Under the pieces are notes generated by a model that was not told the origin of the DNA, did not search any database, and was given only the letters and a program-made list of their open reading frames with translations. The translations under genes and the position numbers were made by a program. From NCBI GenBank assembly GCA_946122785.1, contig CAMGYJ010000002.1, forward strand, positions 9,174,339 to 9,238,338: a DNA stretch of 64,000 nucleotides, given 5' to 3'. Shown piece after piece: positions 35,401 to 48,780 of this stretch. This DNA is from Linum tenue (Eukaryota > Streptophyta > Magnoliopsida > Malpighiales > Linaceae). Positions within the stretch are counted from its first letter, which is position 1. Every line of letters starts with the position of its first letter.

Positions 35401-38058
35401 CCACTTGTGGAATGGGAGAGAAAGCAAGTGAGAGTGAAGGGATTGGGATTCCACTTGATTAGGACCGACCCACTAATCCAATTCTTCCCGACCCGCCCCA
35501 ACCTACAGGGTCAGAAAGAGTCAATAAGAAAATACGAACGGGGAGGATTAGTCATATATCTTGACTCTTCAGAAGTGGGTCAAACAGGATCAAGGTTGGG
35601 TGAGGGCAATTTTTAGCGCTAAGCAGAGTTCTGGGTTGAATACCTTTACTTAGGCCTAGAAATTGGTGCTGATGCAGACTGCAGTTTTTATTATACCATC
35701 ATCAATCATCATTGAATTAGTCCTGGGCATCCCTCCCCGTTGTCGGTCTGAATTCTAATGATGGCTTCATTCCTTGCACCAACCATATCAGCGAGTTGCC
35801 ATCTCGAGCATGATTTGCCTATGTACAAATAATACAATTAGAGTATGAAAATGAATTCAATGAAAAGGAAAAGAGAATTCTATCACATGCCAATAAATAC
35901 ACACATAATAGTTGAAGCTAAGTGAAAGTCATTACTCGCACATCAATTCTCAAAAATTACAGACTAAACATTGGCTAGAATGGCACTGAAACTACCAAGA
36001 ATCATGGACGAAACAACTTGTCAAATTAAATAATCCTTATACTGAAACTACCTTCTAACTTGAAATAAGACATGATCACAGTTCATAGCTCTCTTCTCAC
36101 TATGAATTGGTTGCAGCTCGTCCTTATCACTGCCTCTCAAGCTCAATTCAAACAGAATAGAGACCGTTATGTAAGATAACCATATTCTTACTGATCATAA
36201 TTCCTTTCTTCACTCCATTTTTGTCGGAGAAAAGAGTTATCCCCCTCTCCTGCATTTCCCTTTCCCCCTCTCTTCTCCCTCTTCTTCACAAACCGATCCC
36301 TAAACCAGCAACAACAACACAAAAATAGCCTTCGCCTCTCCCATCTCCATCTATTGAACGCGTTGGTGGCAAGACAGGACTGCAGAAGCAAAATTTTCTA
36401 AAATCAAACTAAATTTTTTGAAGCAGACTCAACCACGAAAAAAGAGTAAAGCAACAATGTAGTAGAACCCTAAATTTAACTACAATCAAGCACATATCAG
36501 CAAGATTTTCGATTTGTCTGAGAGTTAACTACACGGAGAGAACAATTGATGCATAATTGAAATGCTCCAAGCAAGTTGAAGGCAAACCATACCTTTAGAA
36601 TTTGGTCATTATAATAACCTTCAAGTATTGATGCTTCTAAGAACTATCATGTCCAACCCCCACTTATACAACTACGTAGCCATAGTAATTAGTTGTATAA
36701 TGAGAAATATTACAAAGAAAACTACATAAACAACCAATGTAAGTAAATATTAAAACTAACAACTGATAAAACTTAAAATCTCTCTATTGGTATAAATGTA
36801 TCTATTAGTAACTACTATGCAATCGAGTATATATGATTTTTAGGCACTGAATAAGAAAAGTATAGATGGCTCACAAATGAAGACGTAGCAACTGAAGGTA
36901 GCACACAAAAACCAAAAATAGAAAAAGAGATAAGAAAAAAGGTGAGAAAAAGTCAAACAAAGAAAAAGCCCACATAGGAATACCTCGCTAGCTTTAGGGA
37001 CTCTCTGGCTCTGCCACAACAAACAACCTTCTTAAAAATCTAACACCCTGAGACATCAAACAAACCTCCCACGACACTAATGTATGTCATTCCTATTGTC
37101 CAATAGGTTTGCCCAATTTAGACTTCTAAATAAATAGACTTTTCACCATTAAACCAAAACTCACAATCATTAACAGTTAATGCAAAGACATACATTTCTG
37201 AGGCCAATCGCAGCATTTAAGCATAATTTTTAGTTGAAAAGAACAACTAAGTATTTAGCTAAATGATATAGTAGAATGGACACAATCTGCTACCTACTAA
37301 TGATATAAACGTGTACCGGTACCATCGTTGTATCCTGACTTGCCATTTGCAACGGGCACTTTGAAAGACAGCTGCATTTTAGAGAATAAACACCCATAAG
37401 GGCGTTACGAAACCAAGCTTAATCCAAAATCTTCATATTCCACTTCGAAGGCTCCATTTTCAAAAATAAGAGAGTTTAACATGTCAAATCACTCATTTGA
37501 AAAATCTTAAACAACTATTAATCAATGCAATATAATGGCACGTTCCAAATTATGTACTTGTAGAAATAATCCCAAATAATTATCAATTAATGCCCCAACT
37601 ACCTAATGTGCAGAATAGCCCTGGAGCTGTGATGTTGTTTGCGTTGGTCTACCTTCAAACATAACATAGTTGCATCACTAACCAAAGCAATTAAGCAAAA
37701 ATATTCATATTCCAAGTAGAATAACTCAATTCAATTTTTGGCCAACGCTTTATACATATTGTTTACCCCTGGACCTGTTGCACTTGCGCCTTCAGATCTT
37801 CGTGGATACAATACAATTGCGGAGAGGAGGCTGTCAACGGAATAAAAATTGTTAATTAAGTGAATCACCATACAACTAAACAAACTCGCTCTTCTTGATT
37901 AGCTATCAAAATAGTGGGGGTCGCTACAATCCATCGGTTGCTCCCTCTGCGCCTAAGTTGTAGATATTAGGTTTCAGTGAGAACTTTGAGTACATGAGGA
38001 GATATTTTGTAGTGGAGGAGATGACCCGGCGAGTAGAATAGGAAGATTTATAGAGGCT
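35401..38058. other. unassigned 2.7 kb, possible Helitron body
   Basis: No conserved protein was recognised on either strand. C/T-rich patches near 36230-36310 and 37910-37960 resemble promoter or UTR sequence, which would fit captured gene fragments, but I could not connect exons. Confidence 0.25.
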
Positions 38059-38066
38059 GCGATGGG

Positions 38067-38915
38067 CAAAGCAGTTAAAATCGAGATTTTACCTAAAATT
38101 GAAAACTGGGGTAAAATCAAAATCGTATAATCGAATCGTAAAATCGTAGGATTTTAAGTACCATATAGAACATAGCATATAAGAATATTAATAAGGTAAA
38201 TTATTAATATCACAAAGACACATAGCATTTAAAATGATAATTCAGAAGAATTTTTTTTTCATAAGATAATTCTCAAGATTAATGTTCCAAAATCACTATT
38301 TTAATTGTTATTTAATGTGTAACTCAAAATAATTCATGATGAAGGGATATAGTTAATGGGTTTGGCTCTTATTTTCATGTTATGTCTAGGTTGTTTAACT
38401 CAAAGTAATATTTCGACATCGTCTACTAAGTATGATTTAAAACTAAAAATAATTGAACTCCAATAAAATAAGTAATGTTAGTGGCTTGGTACAAATATAT
38501 TCATTAATAAATTAATTAGTTAATAATGATGTTAGTTCTTACATACTTCCAATATTAGGACAGGTGTTTTACCAATAAGTTAAATGGGGTGAAGGGAAAG
38601 AGATTAACCGAACCCTAATTTGGTTATTTTTATTATTTTTTAATATTTTTCTAATAGAAAAATATATGAGAAGATTCCATTGCCCTTTCCGCTGAAACAG
38701 TTATACTTATTTTAAATTGGCTCAAACCACCTATTTTGTTCTCTTACGATCAAAATCCCGATTTCGGTACTATTTTACGATTTTAACGATTTTAGTCCCG
38801 ATTTTAAACGATTTTAAGGTCCATCAATTTTATAGTAAAATCAAGATCGGAATCCCTAAGTAAAATCCTAAAATCCTACGATTTTACGATCAAAATCCCG
38901 AATTTGACTGCATTG
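38067..38915. mobile_element. hAT-type non-autonomous element
   Basis: An 849-bp element with 17-bp inverted ends, CAAAGCAGTTAAAATCG and CAATGCAGTCAAATTCG (second given as complement), and an exact 8-bp target duplication GCGATGGG at 38059-38066 and 38916-38923. Both ends carry many TAAAATCG/CGATTTTA repeats. The AT-rich middle encodes no transposase. Confidence 0.88.
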
Positions 38916-38930
38916 GCGATGGGTGCACGA

Positions 38931-39118
38931 TTAGTGGGCCAAATAACAGTTTGGGCCCGTTTAAATGAAAACATATTTTTACTTTCGTGCTCAACAGACC
39001 GACCGCACTGGCATCTTCTAAATTTTCCCCTAAAAAATTGCTCTGTACGCATCAAATTTGAAATGGAATCCCTCTTTTCTCATTTCACATTTCACATTTA
39101 TATGATGTGTAGATTGTG
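38931..39118 (+). repeat. diverged third copy of the 34-35 kb element
   Basis: Starts GTGGGCCAAATAACAGTTTGGG and runs through CTCATTTCAC to a GTGTAGATT end, paralleling 34953-35150 (ATGGGCCGAAACAATATTTGGG to GGTGTAGATT) at lower identity. The 38-kb hAT element inserted a few bases to its left. Confidence 0.55.
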
Positions 39119-41192
39119 ATGAGTGTAGATGTAGACCTGTCATTGTCCTACAAATTCATTAACACGCCACAAAGTGGTGAAATGAGCCACCATATTAAAC
39201 ACAATCTTGTATAATGATCATTGGATCCAATCATGCCAGATTATGAAGAAGTTTAAAATGTAGCGGTTATCCCGACTAAAACATTAAAAGAACCAGTCTC
39301 ATATAGTTTGCACAAAGATATAATTTCTCCATAGTAATTCTGAAAAATAATATTAATTTAAGAAGTCGATATTGCTTCTACATGTTTAATATTGCAATTC
39401 GATATGCAATATTCGAACCAGTGATATTTGGGCTGCAATTTTAGGGTTATTGTATATTTATAAAATAGATAGAAATTTAAATTAAGTATTAAACTACAAC
39501 TAAAATAATCAAAGTATTAAAACACCAAATAAGTACTTACGGGAGATTCAGTGGCCAACTAATCGTTAAAAAAGTCATATGATTTTCATAATTTAGGTTC
39601 GTGTATGTTTGAATTTAAATAGATACAATAAATATACTTAGTGTGATTGGTTATGATCCTTGCTTGCCTTTAAAGAGACCAAGGTTCAAATCCCAGTGCA
39701 TGCCTTTTTTATGAATAAATAAATAAGAAAATAAGCAATTGTGAAGACCAAAATGTCCTTCCTATAATCACTCTCGTTGCAGGAAATTTGAAATGGAGCA
39801 ACAGTTTTCATCATTCGGCTTTTATTTATTATCTAGAGATAGATTGAAAGACTTGGACATGAAAAAATGATAAGTTTAGGGGCTTGTACATACTATTCTT
39901 TAGTTCAGGGATCCGGATGGAAAATGTAGTAAGTTTGAGGATCCAAGTTGATACTTTCAATTCCTACATTAAAAGCCAAATTATCCAACCAAGTCATCTC
40001 TGCTCGTTGGAGGCTCCAACAAAATAATTCGCGGGCGAAAGAGGGAAGAGTTCGACCGAGAAAGCGAGCTCGGCTCGCCGCAACCATCGACCTTCGGTGT
40101 CAGGAAAGATCGAGAAAGATAGAGGCGCTCGAACGGAAATCGTGAGGCTTGCCGTCGGAATTCCGTCGCCTTGCTGCTTGTCTCCTCTTCCTTGCGTCGC
40201 GCACTTCCCCGACGGGAAGAGAGGATATCTGGCTTTGTTTCGTAATCAATTCGATAAAACCGAACCCTAGGTGTGCTGTTTTTGCTTTTCTTCAATTGGA
40301 CTGAGTTTCGACAGATAGGAGTCCATTAGTCGTGCTTTTCTTTGCTCGCTTGACATTGATTGGATTTGTTGGCTTTTGTTGTGATGGAATGGGAAAGGTA
40401 TTAGAGGCTTCTTTGTTTGATTCATGTGCTTTGAATGTGGCTGATGAACATGGAGTTTGTTATTTCTTATGAGAAACTCTCATTTGTTAGCTGGAGCTGA
40501 AATGTGTCGTTGAAGAATTATCATCTTCGGAGAGTTGGTTTGTTTGTGTATTAATCCTGTGTTGTTTTCTACATGCATCATTTGGCGATATAGCCTTGCT
40601 CTGCTCAAGCATTTCCCCCTAAAATGGTGAAAATTATGGAATACAAGCAATTCATCTTAAATGGCAAAACTTTTAGAGATAGAGATTACATGAACGATGG
40701 GCTTGTTCCTCCCCCGTGTTCTTCAAATAGTACCTATATGTGTGTGTACCCACGGAGAGAGTGGGATTCTTGTGTGCTATTTTCTCTCTTCTTATTGCTT
40801 ACCACCGTTGTTATCTGACTATTCCTACCTACTACTTGTCTGTGACGTGCATTTATAGTTTTCCCTCGAAAATTTCTTTCCACTAGACATTGTTTCTTTG
40901 GACTTGGTATTACTGCTTTGCATTCAGAATCGTACGAGCTGTTTGGTAGGTTGATGTGCGGGAGATGGGAAATGAAATGACTTCGAGGGCCTTTCATATT
41001 CACATTGATATATTAATAAAGCTCCTCACTTTATAGGAGGAACTTTGATTAAAGGAAATTATGTTTGTTCATCTTTAAATTTCCAGTTGTGAGTAGTGAT
41101 ATTTGGCTACTTCTTGTTAATAAAGCTGCCGCACTCCCTTCAGATCATATTAGCATAACACTAAGCTTGTTATTTCCGCTTTTCTCATCAGG
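39119..41192. other. AT-rich spacer, then 5' region of the RF2/YL1-like gene
   Basis: 39119-39960 is AT-rich; near 39640-39700 a GGTTCAAATCC box-B match with an upstream box-A-like stretch hints at a SINE fragment. 39980-40310 is GC-richer and fits a promoter and 5' UTR for the gene starting at 41193, with 5' UTR intron(s) between 40310 and 41190. No conserved protein was seen here. Confidence 0.35.
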
Positions 41193-43076
41193 ATGCCTGT
41201 AGCATTTGCTGTCAGCTCCTTACCTCTGGTAACCCCAGGTATTGCTTAGATTACGCACTTGCCATCGATGAATGAAACTTATTAGACTACTTGTTATAGC
41301 ACATACCCAGCACATAATACCTGGTGGTAGTAGAAGAAGTTGACTTCTCTCCACAGTGGTCTTTCTTACAGCATAACATAATAACGAAGTTATCAATTGG
41401 GAGAGACACTCACGTTTCATGTTTGTTGTATAGCAAACCTCAAGGGTCAATGGAATGGCCAAAGCAAGCAAAATGATAAGCCGGTCAGGAACATGTTGCA
41501 CTTCCAACCTTTGAATGTGAGGAGGCATCATAGACTTGTGATTTCTAGACCAGCGAGGCTTTCCACACAGTTATTGTCTAATCCCACAAGAACCCAGTCT
41601 CCTGCTATTGTGTGCTCTGTTGCTCTGGTGAGACTAGATGCTTTACATGCTTTTATTTTACTCTTGATGCTTAATTGTCTTAATTTAATTGTTTCAGTGT
41701 GGTCTGTCCTTTTTAATGTAATTTTTTAAAGATAACTGTACATGGCTCTAATGGTTGTGGAGAGAATTGTGGTAGCAAGTAACTCGATGTTCAATAGTTG
41801 GCTTGTGCAGTTTGAGTATACTTTAGAAGGAAGCAGCAATTGAGTCTTTTGTTTGGGCTGTGACAGTGTCTATGATTACTTCATTTGAATCTTTCTTTGA
41901 ACTTTTGTTTTAAAGCTGCTTCTGCTCTCATTCTTGAATGTTCGCCTCCTTGTCTGCTCTTGTTTCTAGGGCTCAGTTCAGCTGTTGAATATGTCTCACC
42001 GAACTGCTACGGGAAACAAGTTGCTTCATTGTCTTTTGATTATCTTTGTCCTATATAATGATCATATGGTTTTTCTTTTTGACAAATATCGTATGTGCTG
42101 TTAGTATCTGAGGAGAGAGTGGGTGATTTTCCTGTGAATCAACGTATATAACCTTTTCACTTCTGAGGCATGTTACTGAAAGCTTCTTTTGCTATCCTTG
42201 CTCTGCATGATGTAGACTATTCTTGGAATGGGTGGTTACGTGGTTTAGAGTTGCCGGATCGTTCTCTCTTGCCAAATAATCCCTTCTTCGGTCACATTTC
42301 CTGGGTCTAAGTTTGGTGGTCTATTTGTCTTACCCAAGTGATTTATGCTCTATATAACTTAATACTTCTGAGGGCGATTAACTGAACATGCTCATGTTTC
42401 CGGTTGAATTAGTATGAAAGCATTAGTGATATGTGTTTTCTGTATTTTTCCTTCTCGTATGAAATTATCGCACAATGTAAAAGTCGGAACTATAAGGTGT
42501 TTACTTTACTTGCTGCAGAATGCAAGGTGCTCAGCCTCTGGACAAACTCAAACTGTGCTTAAGCAGTCACCGACAATTACCCAGGCCCCTGTACGAGGTA
42601 ACTGCTACTTTTTCCTTGTTAATCCCCGATTGCCAAATGCCTGTGGTATAGAACTTTGTGCTGCGATATTGACGGGGTTCTTACACTCCATTTTATAAAA
42701 AAAACATGGCGCCTAGAGCACAATAACATGTTGATGGTATTTATAAAAAACAATATGTCGATGCTGGTGTAAGGTTAAGTGTTTATTGTGGTGGCATTAG
42801 GGGCTTAAGGTCACTGTAGATAAAGATGAGTGCCTATGTTCTCTGCTTGCCAATAACATGTGGGGTTGAACTACAGAACCAACAAAGACGCCGGAGATCG
42901 ATGATGGAGGGCCTGGACTTCCACCGGGCGATGATGGTGGAGGTGGCGGCGGTGGAGGTGGTGGAGGGAACTGGTCTGGCGGCTTCTTCCTATTCGGCTT
43001 TCTGGCCTTCCTGGGATTTCTGAAAGACAATGAGGGCGAAGATGAGTACGGGGAAGGCAAGAGAAGGCGAAACTAG
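41193..43076 (+). CDS. glycine-rich organelle-targeted protein, RF2/YELLOW LEAF 1 family, 4 exons
   Basis: Exons: 41193-41238, 41434-41627, 42519-42597 and 42877-43076, in frame to 172 residues. Residues 1-75 are Ser/Arg/Leu-rich with almost no acidic residues, as in an organelle transit peptide. Near the C-terminus comes DDGGPGLPPGDD, eleven consecutive Gly (127-137), NWSGG, a hydrophobic segment FFLFGFLAFLGFL (143-155), then an acidic and basic tail. This layout matches the plant family annotated as FERTILITY RESTORER RF2 (mitochondrial; rice CMS restoration) and YELLOW LEAF 1 (plastid; ATP synthase biogenesis). I cannot say which organelle applies. The family assignment is from memory of the C-terminal motif; splice sites are all GT-AG. 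The long GGN codon run may vary in length. Confidence 0.68.
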
Positions 43077-46000
43077 TCCCGCTCTGGTAATGGGTAAATG
43101 TGATTCTTTATAGAAACTTCATCCAGTCCAAAAATAGGATATTTCTATGGAACTTTAACTATAGAGAGCGTTGGCTTTGTATTTGCCCGCCTGAAGCAGT
43201 ATTCGGTTCCCGCTACTTTGCTCCTTGTATAATGTTTACTTGATATCAATTGTTTTTCCTCCCCAACATAAATCGAAGATTGTTCTGGTTCGACCGGACT
43301 CGAAAGAATGCTCGGAAAGGTCACAAACTCATGCTCGTAACAGACAGTATCTGATTCGACATTACTCGAAGAACGCTATACGAATATGGTTCGAGCCTCG
43401 AGAGACTCACCGTGCCCTACCCTGGTGCCATTCCTAAGTGGAGGTAGTTCATAATCCTAGCCAGAAGCAATTTAAGGCAACCCAGCCGTGGTGCTCGCAT
43501 ACCAACCGTGGATCGGGGGCGTGGGAAATCCTTCCACGGTTATTGGATGGACGTAATGGTAACTTATGTACGAAATTGTCATTGCATTTATCTAACGATC
43601 GTGGATCACCCACCCGTATCCGATTGAACGATGTGTGCCACTTGTGAGCACTTTCTTGCAGACACTTAAGCAGCAAAAATTGGATTTGAGGTCCATCTAA
43701 AAGCCGCAAGGCGTGTGTACTAATATGCCAAGAAAGTGGAAAGTGGAGGGACAAAAAAAGCAAAGAAGACGAGCAACATGCAGTTGAGTACGATACGATG
43801 GGAAAGGCTGAAACAAACGTACCAAAGAACTGTAGCAATACGAACTCCACATTTCCCCATCTTCTCAAACTTGTGGTTAAAACTTACAAACATGGCTAAC
43901 TGTTTCTTGATATCTTGAAGCGTTGGCCACAAACTCGCCCCCTCCCCGCCATATTCGTCCAAATTAGGTGCTGAGACAAATGAAGGTGTTGCTCACTGCG
44001 ACGTTTTTTCCAGAATGGTGACAACTGAGAGAGAAGGGTCCTCTCCCCACTTGTAGGAAAATGATTGCCATAGAATTAGAGCTGTCCCCTCTTCTTTCAA
44101 CTTCCCCACTGTTGTTCTTCTTCAAACCTGTACCGTAGCTTGACCGTCGAAGTGAATGCATATTGCATAATGAGTTTGATCTGGTTTTTGGCTAATTGGG
44201 ATAGATCTTGGAACCCGTAAACTGGAGAACAGGACGCTGGATTGAGGAGAAGAATAGGTACGGGATCGGGATTTATTGGAGAAAGGTTAATTATGGATCA
44301 TATACACATTTCTCAAATGAAGTTTATTGCACATGCTCAACATATCTTGTGTCAAGAACCAGTTGCTCCCAATAACTCGAGTTGTTGCGGGAGAGGTTCA
44401 ATCGTGAATCATATACCGTTTACTAACAGTGAGCAGTGAGAATTCGAAAATACGACCATTTAAGCAAAACCAATTATGATATTATGTCATAACCTAGTTG
44501 TCCGTATTAACGCAACTCCTACTTTATTACCTAATAAGCTACTTACTGCCTAAGGCTCCATCAAAAGGAACCATCGTAGCGTAGGAAGAAAAAAAAATTA
44601 GTTGATGGACTTAATTAAGCAGCTATTAACAACCCATAATTTGAGGTACAAGTTTCATTACGTAAACGTAATGAAGAAAAAGATGCAAATGCATATTAGG
44701 TTAACCAACACAACGTAACTTACATTTTAATTATCTGCATAATTAAACTTGTTTATCAATGCCCTGCAAATCAAAGCAAAGAGTACTTAACCTGATTATT
44801 AATTAATTAATGTACACAGTAACGTAGCCACAGTGTTAACTTTATCAATAATAATAATAATGCAAATATAATATTGTATAGTAATTGATTATCGTTCTTT
44901 TATTAATTAATACATGATTATTCATAGTTCATAAAAGGTATCGTGATGGCAACGTTGCAATTTGAGGCTGGTATGATTCCATAAATTATAGGGTGTCGTC
45001 TTTCAAAAATTAAACTAATAGCTAAGTAATGATAAAATTTATAATTTCAAGGAATCTAGCTATAAATTTCAAGGAATCTAGCTATAACCCCTCAATATCA
45101 AGGAATCGGGGAAAAACAGGTACGCAATGGTAGCACATATATATTTAATGTAGGATTAACGTAAACATCAACCTTCTGTAGCTGCACATAAATTATCAGT
45201 GCCAACGATTAAAAATACCGGTGTCCTCTTTTCAGAATATAAATAAATAATTAATATAAATAAAACTAATATCTAAATAATTCATTTAAAAATACCCGTG
45301 TCTGCAAGAATCAACTTGTAGTGTAGTGGTAAAACACTTTTCATCAACCTAGAGGTTGTGAGGTAATTTTTTTTCACCCCAATTGTACAGGTGTCACGGG
45401 ACACTGCCCGGACCCCCTGCCTCCGCCTCTGTAAATTATAAACCCGTGCCTAGCTTTGTTAAACATAGAAGTTAATTAGTGGTCAATTCATCCTAAATAT
45501 CATTAGTTCCTAATTATTGCGAAAATGAAAATAATGATCAGGTGAAGAAACAATGTGGTCGTCCTAAGTAATTTTTAACTATAAAAAGCATCGATTAAAA
45601 AAATGACGATCTCTATCATCAACCTTTTTTTTATATATATTTATGTTTCTACTATGGTCTTACGTGCACATGGTCTGAACCTAACCTAGCATGATATTTC
45701 AGTAATTATTTTTTAACATGGAGCCGGCCATTATTTTCCACAAAAAAATGTATTATAAATTGATGTTACTGTTGATAATGATAAAGATTGCCAACTAAAT
45801 GTAATTATTTATTTTCCCGATGTATGGTTTGGGATGGGATAGAGTCATAGTCTCATAGAGACCGGCCGGCTTGAGATCCTCATACATAATACATAGAGCG
45901 TTTGAGTGCTTGGATCATTCCGTTGAGTTATTTGGTATCGAATCATTCGTTTGTCGATAAAATATGCATGTATCATTTTGTTTATACGTAAGTCTCAAAT

Positions 46001-46231
46001 AATTTTATAAAAACATATTTAAATACTTCTTCATGAGTTATCTGCAAATAACATATTATTTAATTATAATTTTCAATTATGTCATTGTCTTTTTTTCCCG
46101 TAAACTCACCTCTATCTTTCCCTTCTCACTGCTTCGTCTCCAACCAATTTTTTTCTTCTTTTTCTCAAATTCAACAGGTGGTGAAGAGGGTCATCCATCT
46201 CGTCGTCTCTCCCAAGTTCTCTACATCCAAC
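43077..46231. other. 3.1 kb without a supported gene
   Basis: 43077-43250 is probably 3' UTR of the preceding gene. 43260-44450 has near-average GC and several short open frames, none conserved. From 44450 it is strongly AT-rich. A short tandem repeat of TTTCAAGGAATCTAGCTATAA occurs near 45045-45090, and a TAGTGTAGTGGTAAAACAC stretch near 45320 resembles a SINE or transposon fragment. Confidence 0.35.
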
Positions 46232-47192
46232 TAGGGGTGTTCAAATGTTTACCATGGTTATTATCAAACCAAATAAGGCTAAATTTCATTAACCATGGAA
46301 TACAATATCATAACCAAACCGTCCAAACTAATACAACAACCAAATTAACCAAATTAAAGTTTAATCTGTTTGGTTAATTGGTTAACCAGATTAACCAATA
46401 TAAAATCACATTATCAATAAGTGATAAATTTTTTGGTTAATTTATTAATTCACAATTTATATAATGAATAAAACATAACAATCAACACATAGTTATAGTT
46501 GACCCTTAACCAAAATACATGCAACTAAGACAATTATCTTACGGTTAGTATAGAAGTATTCACCTAACAGAAATTTATCACAATGAAATGGGTTAATGAA
46601 TTGTTGTGTGAATTGACTTAGTCTTTTAGCAATTTTCATATGCTGAAAAGGACATTGCTTTCAAGTTTGCATCCAACATAATGTATGAGACTTATCTAAA
46701 TTAGGTGTTCATATGTTGTGGTCTACACTCTACATATACAAATATACATTATAGGAACAATATCATCTAGGGGGTAAAGCACTGTTTCGGCGCGGGCCGC
46801 GAGAGCGGTACCAAATCGCTCCCCTAAAAAAAGAGACTTATTATTGCTAGGAAGGCGGAAATGACTTGGGTTTTTCCTGCTGTTGCGGTTGTGCTCGTTT
46901 GCACACGCGTGAACCAACCCAACAAACAAGCTTTATATTTAATTTTATGAGTCTAAAAGGGATGAACGTTTAACCCTTGAGTGATTATTCAAAGTATTGA
47001 GCATATGTATATATTAGACATATGACTAATTATTTATCTGGTTAATTTGGTTTGGCTGGTTAGGAGTGTCTGAAACCAAACCAAACCACCTAAACCAAAC
47101 AAGTTAAAAACTTCAACCAAACCAAACCAAATTATTCAAATAGTACTGATTAAAACGATTACCATGATAATCATACCGTTTGAACACCCCTA
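46232..47192. mobile_element. hAT-like non-autonomous element
   Basis: About 960 bp bounded by TAGGGGTGTTCAAA at the left and its complement TTTGAACACCCCTA at the right. ATCCAAC occurs immediately left (46225-46231) and three bases right of the end (47196-47202), consistent with a slightly decayed 8-bp hAT target duplication. The arms contain AACCAAAC/GTTTGGTT repeats that pair with each other. No transposase is visible. Confidence 0.75.
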
Positions 47193-47913
47193 CTAATCCA
47201 ACTAGACGTGTCACCGGAGTTGCCATCTTGATCCAGAATGAGCCGCACCTCTCACCAGGCACCGGAGCATACTCTTATTTTTCGTTAGCAAACGATTACG
47301 ATATACACCAACCCAGACCGAAGCCTCCCTCTCGCTGATCATCTACTCATTTGCATATCACATATTTTCATTCACAAATCTCACGATTTGCAGGGCATTC
47401 ACCATTATTATTTGTAATTAGTATGAATTTGGGACTTCAGGAGCCTTTACATTCTATAAAGAAGGTTAATATAAAATATTATTAACAATAAGAAAGTAGT
47501 ATTATACATGGCTCGTACTCAAATAATATGTTCTGTTGATTTCAGAATAATTTTATTTACATGGCTGATTTTATTAGGATAGAAAATAAGATAATTAATA
47601 AAAACATATTAAATGCAAGAACAATATGATAACATTAAACTAATGATCCATTTAAGAATGATTTACTTAAAAACTTTTAAACAAATGAGCCATGCAAACA
47701 ATCCCTCAACCACGGTTTAGAAAGGCCCATTAATGAAAATAAAAATGAAGTGAAATTGGAAAATTATTCATTATTAGAAAAAGAAATTGGAAATTGGACT
47801 TTAATTCAGGTATTACTATTATATATAAATTAAAATTATAAAAGGGCACAAATTGGACAACTGTTTGGATCCTATGAATCTGAACAACGTTATTGTCACA
47901 ATATTTGTGACCG

Positions 47914-47977
47914 TATATATATATATATATATAAATAAAAGTCGTATTCATTAATAAGAAGGTAAAAAATAAACAGT

Positions 47978-48006
<29 letters not shown>
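47914..48006. repeat. two AT microsatellites
   Basis: (TA)10 at about 47914-47933 and (AT)13 at 47981-48006, separated by 47 bases. Confidence 0.95.
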
Positions 48007-48008
<2 letters not shown>

Positions 48009-48762
48009 CATGATCAAGAAAGCAAGCAATCCCACTATGAATGCCAATCACTTTTCAACTCGTATTTCGATCCTTGGACTAGAATTTAATTACGATAGAG
48101 TTGAAATGTTTGGAATCTCAATGTATATTTCCATGTCTAATAAATTTGATTGAACCCTTTTGCATGCAAATAACTAACTATGAATATGCAGATCATCAAC
48201 ATGAAAAAGTGACTGGTATATCAGACTTGAATCGGACTATCTGGCTACGACTAGAAGTCTCGAAAGTCCCGCTGGCTCTCTCTCTCATCAGATTGGATTA
48301 GGGTTAAACCACTTGGAGAAGTACTATAAATACTTCTCATACTCCCCTATTATCTGCATTTCTCCGAAGTATAGTGAAGCTACCTCTTTCCTGCCCGCGG
48401 ACTAGCTAACAATCTAACACACATCGTGTTAGTGAACCATGTAAATCCATGTTGCGTGTTCGTTCTTGTTTTCTTTTTCTTGCTTTATCGAATCTTTCAA
48501 TTTCCCGGTCCGTAGAGAAACAGTCGTGACAATATATAATGAACATGCAAAGATCACATTTTTTTTATTATAAAAACATTCAGAGATCATATATACTTTG
48601 TAATGTGTGGACTTTGTCCTAATAAACTACTTTTCAAACAATCGAAAAGACTACGGAAAGCCACTCATATATGATTGAAGTTTTCCTATGCATCAGACAC
48701 CATCTGCTTGACAATGGGCCGGATTACCGAAATTCAAATCTAAAACGTCTCGATCACTAAAG

Positions 48763-48780
48763 ACTCTGATGCCATGTCAA
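48763..48780 (-). other. possible LTR-retroelement primer-binding site remnant
   Basis: The minus strand reads TTGACATGGCATCAGAG, one base off the common plant initiator-Met primer site TGGTATCAGAG and preceded by an ACA-type LTR end. No element body or second LTR was found, so this may be a fragment or chance. Confidence 0.3.

Noticed and set aside
40624..40818. 64-codon open frame upstream of the RF2/YL1-like gene
   Set aside because: No conserved motif; it lies in the presumed 5' UTR/intron region.
42797..43060. Minus-strand proline-rich open frame opposite the RF2/YL1-like exon
   Set aside because: The polyproline is the complement of the glycine codon run; no conserved domain.
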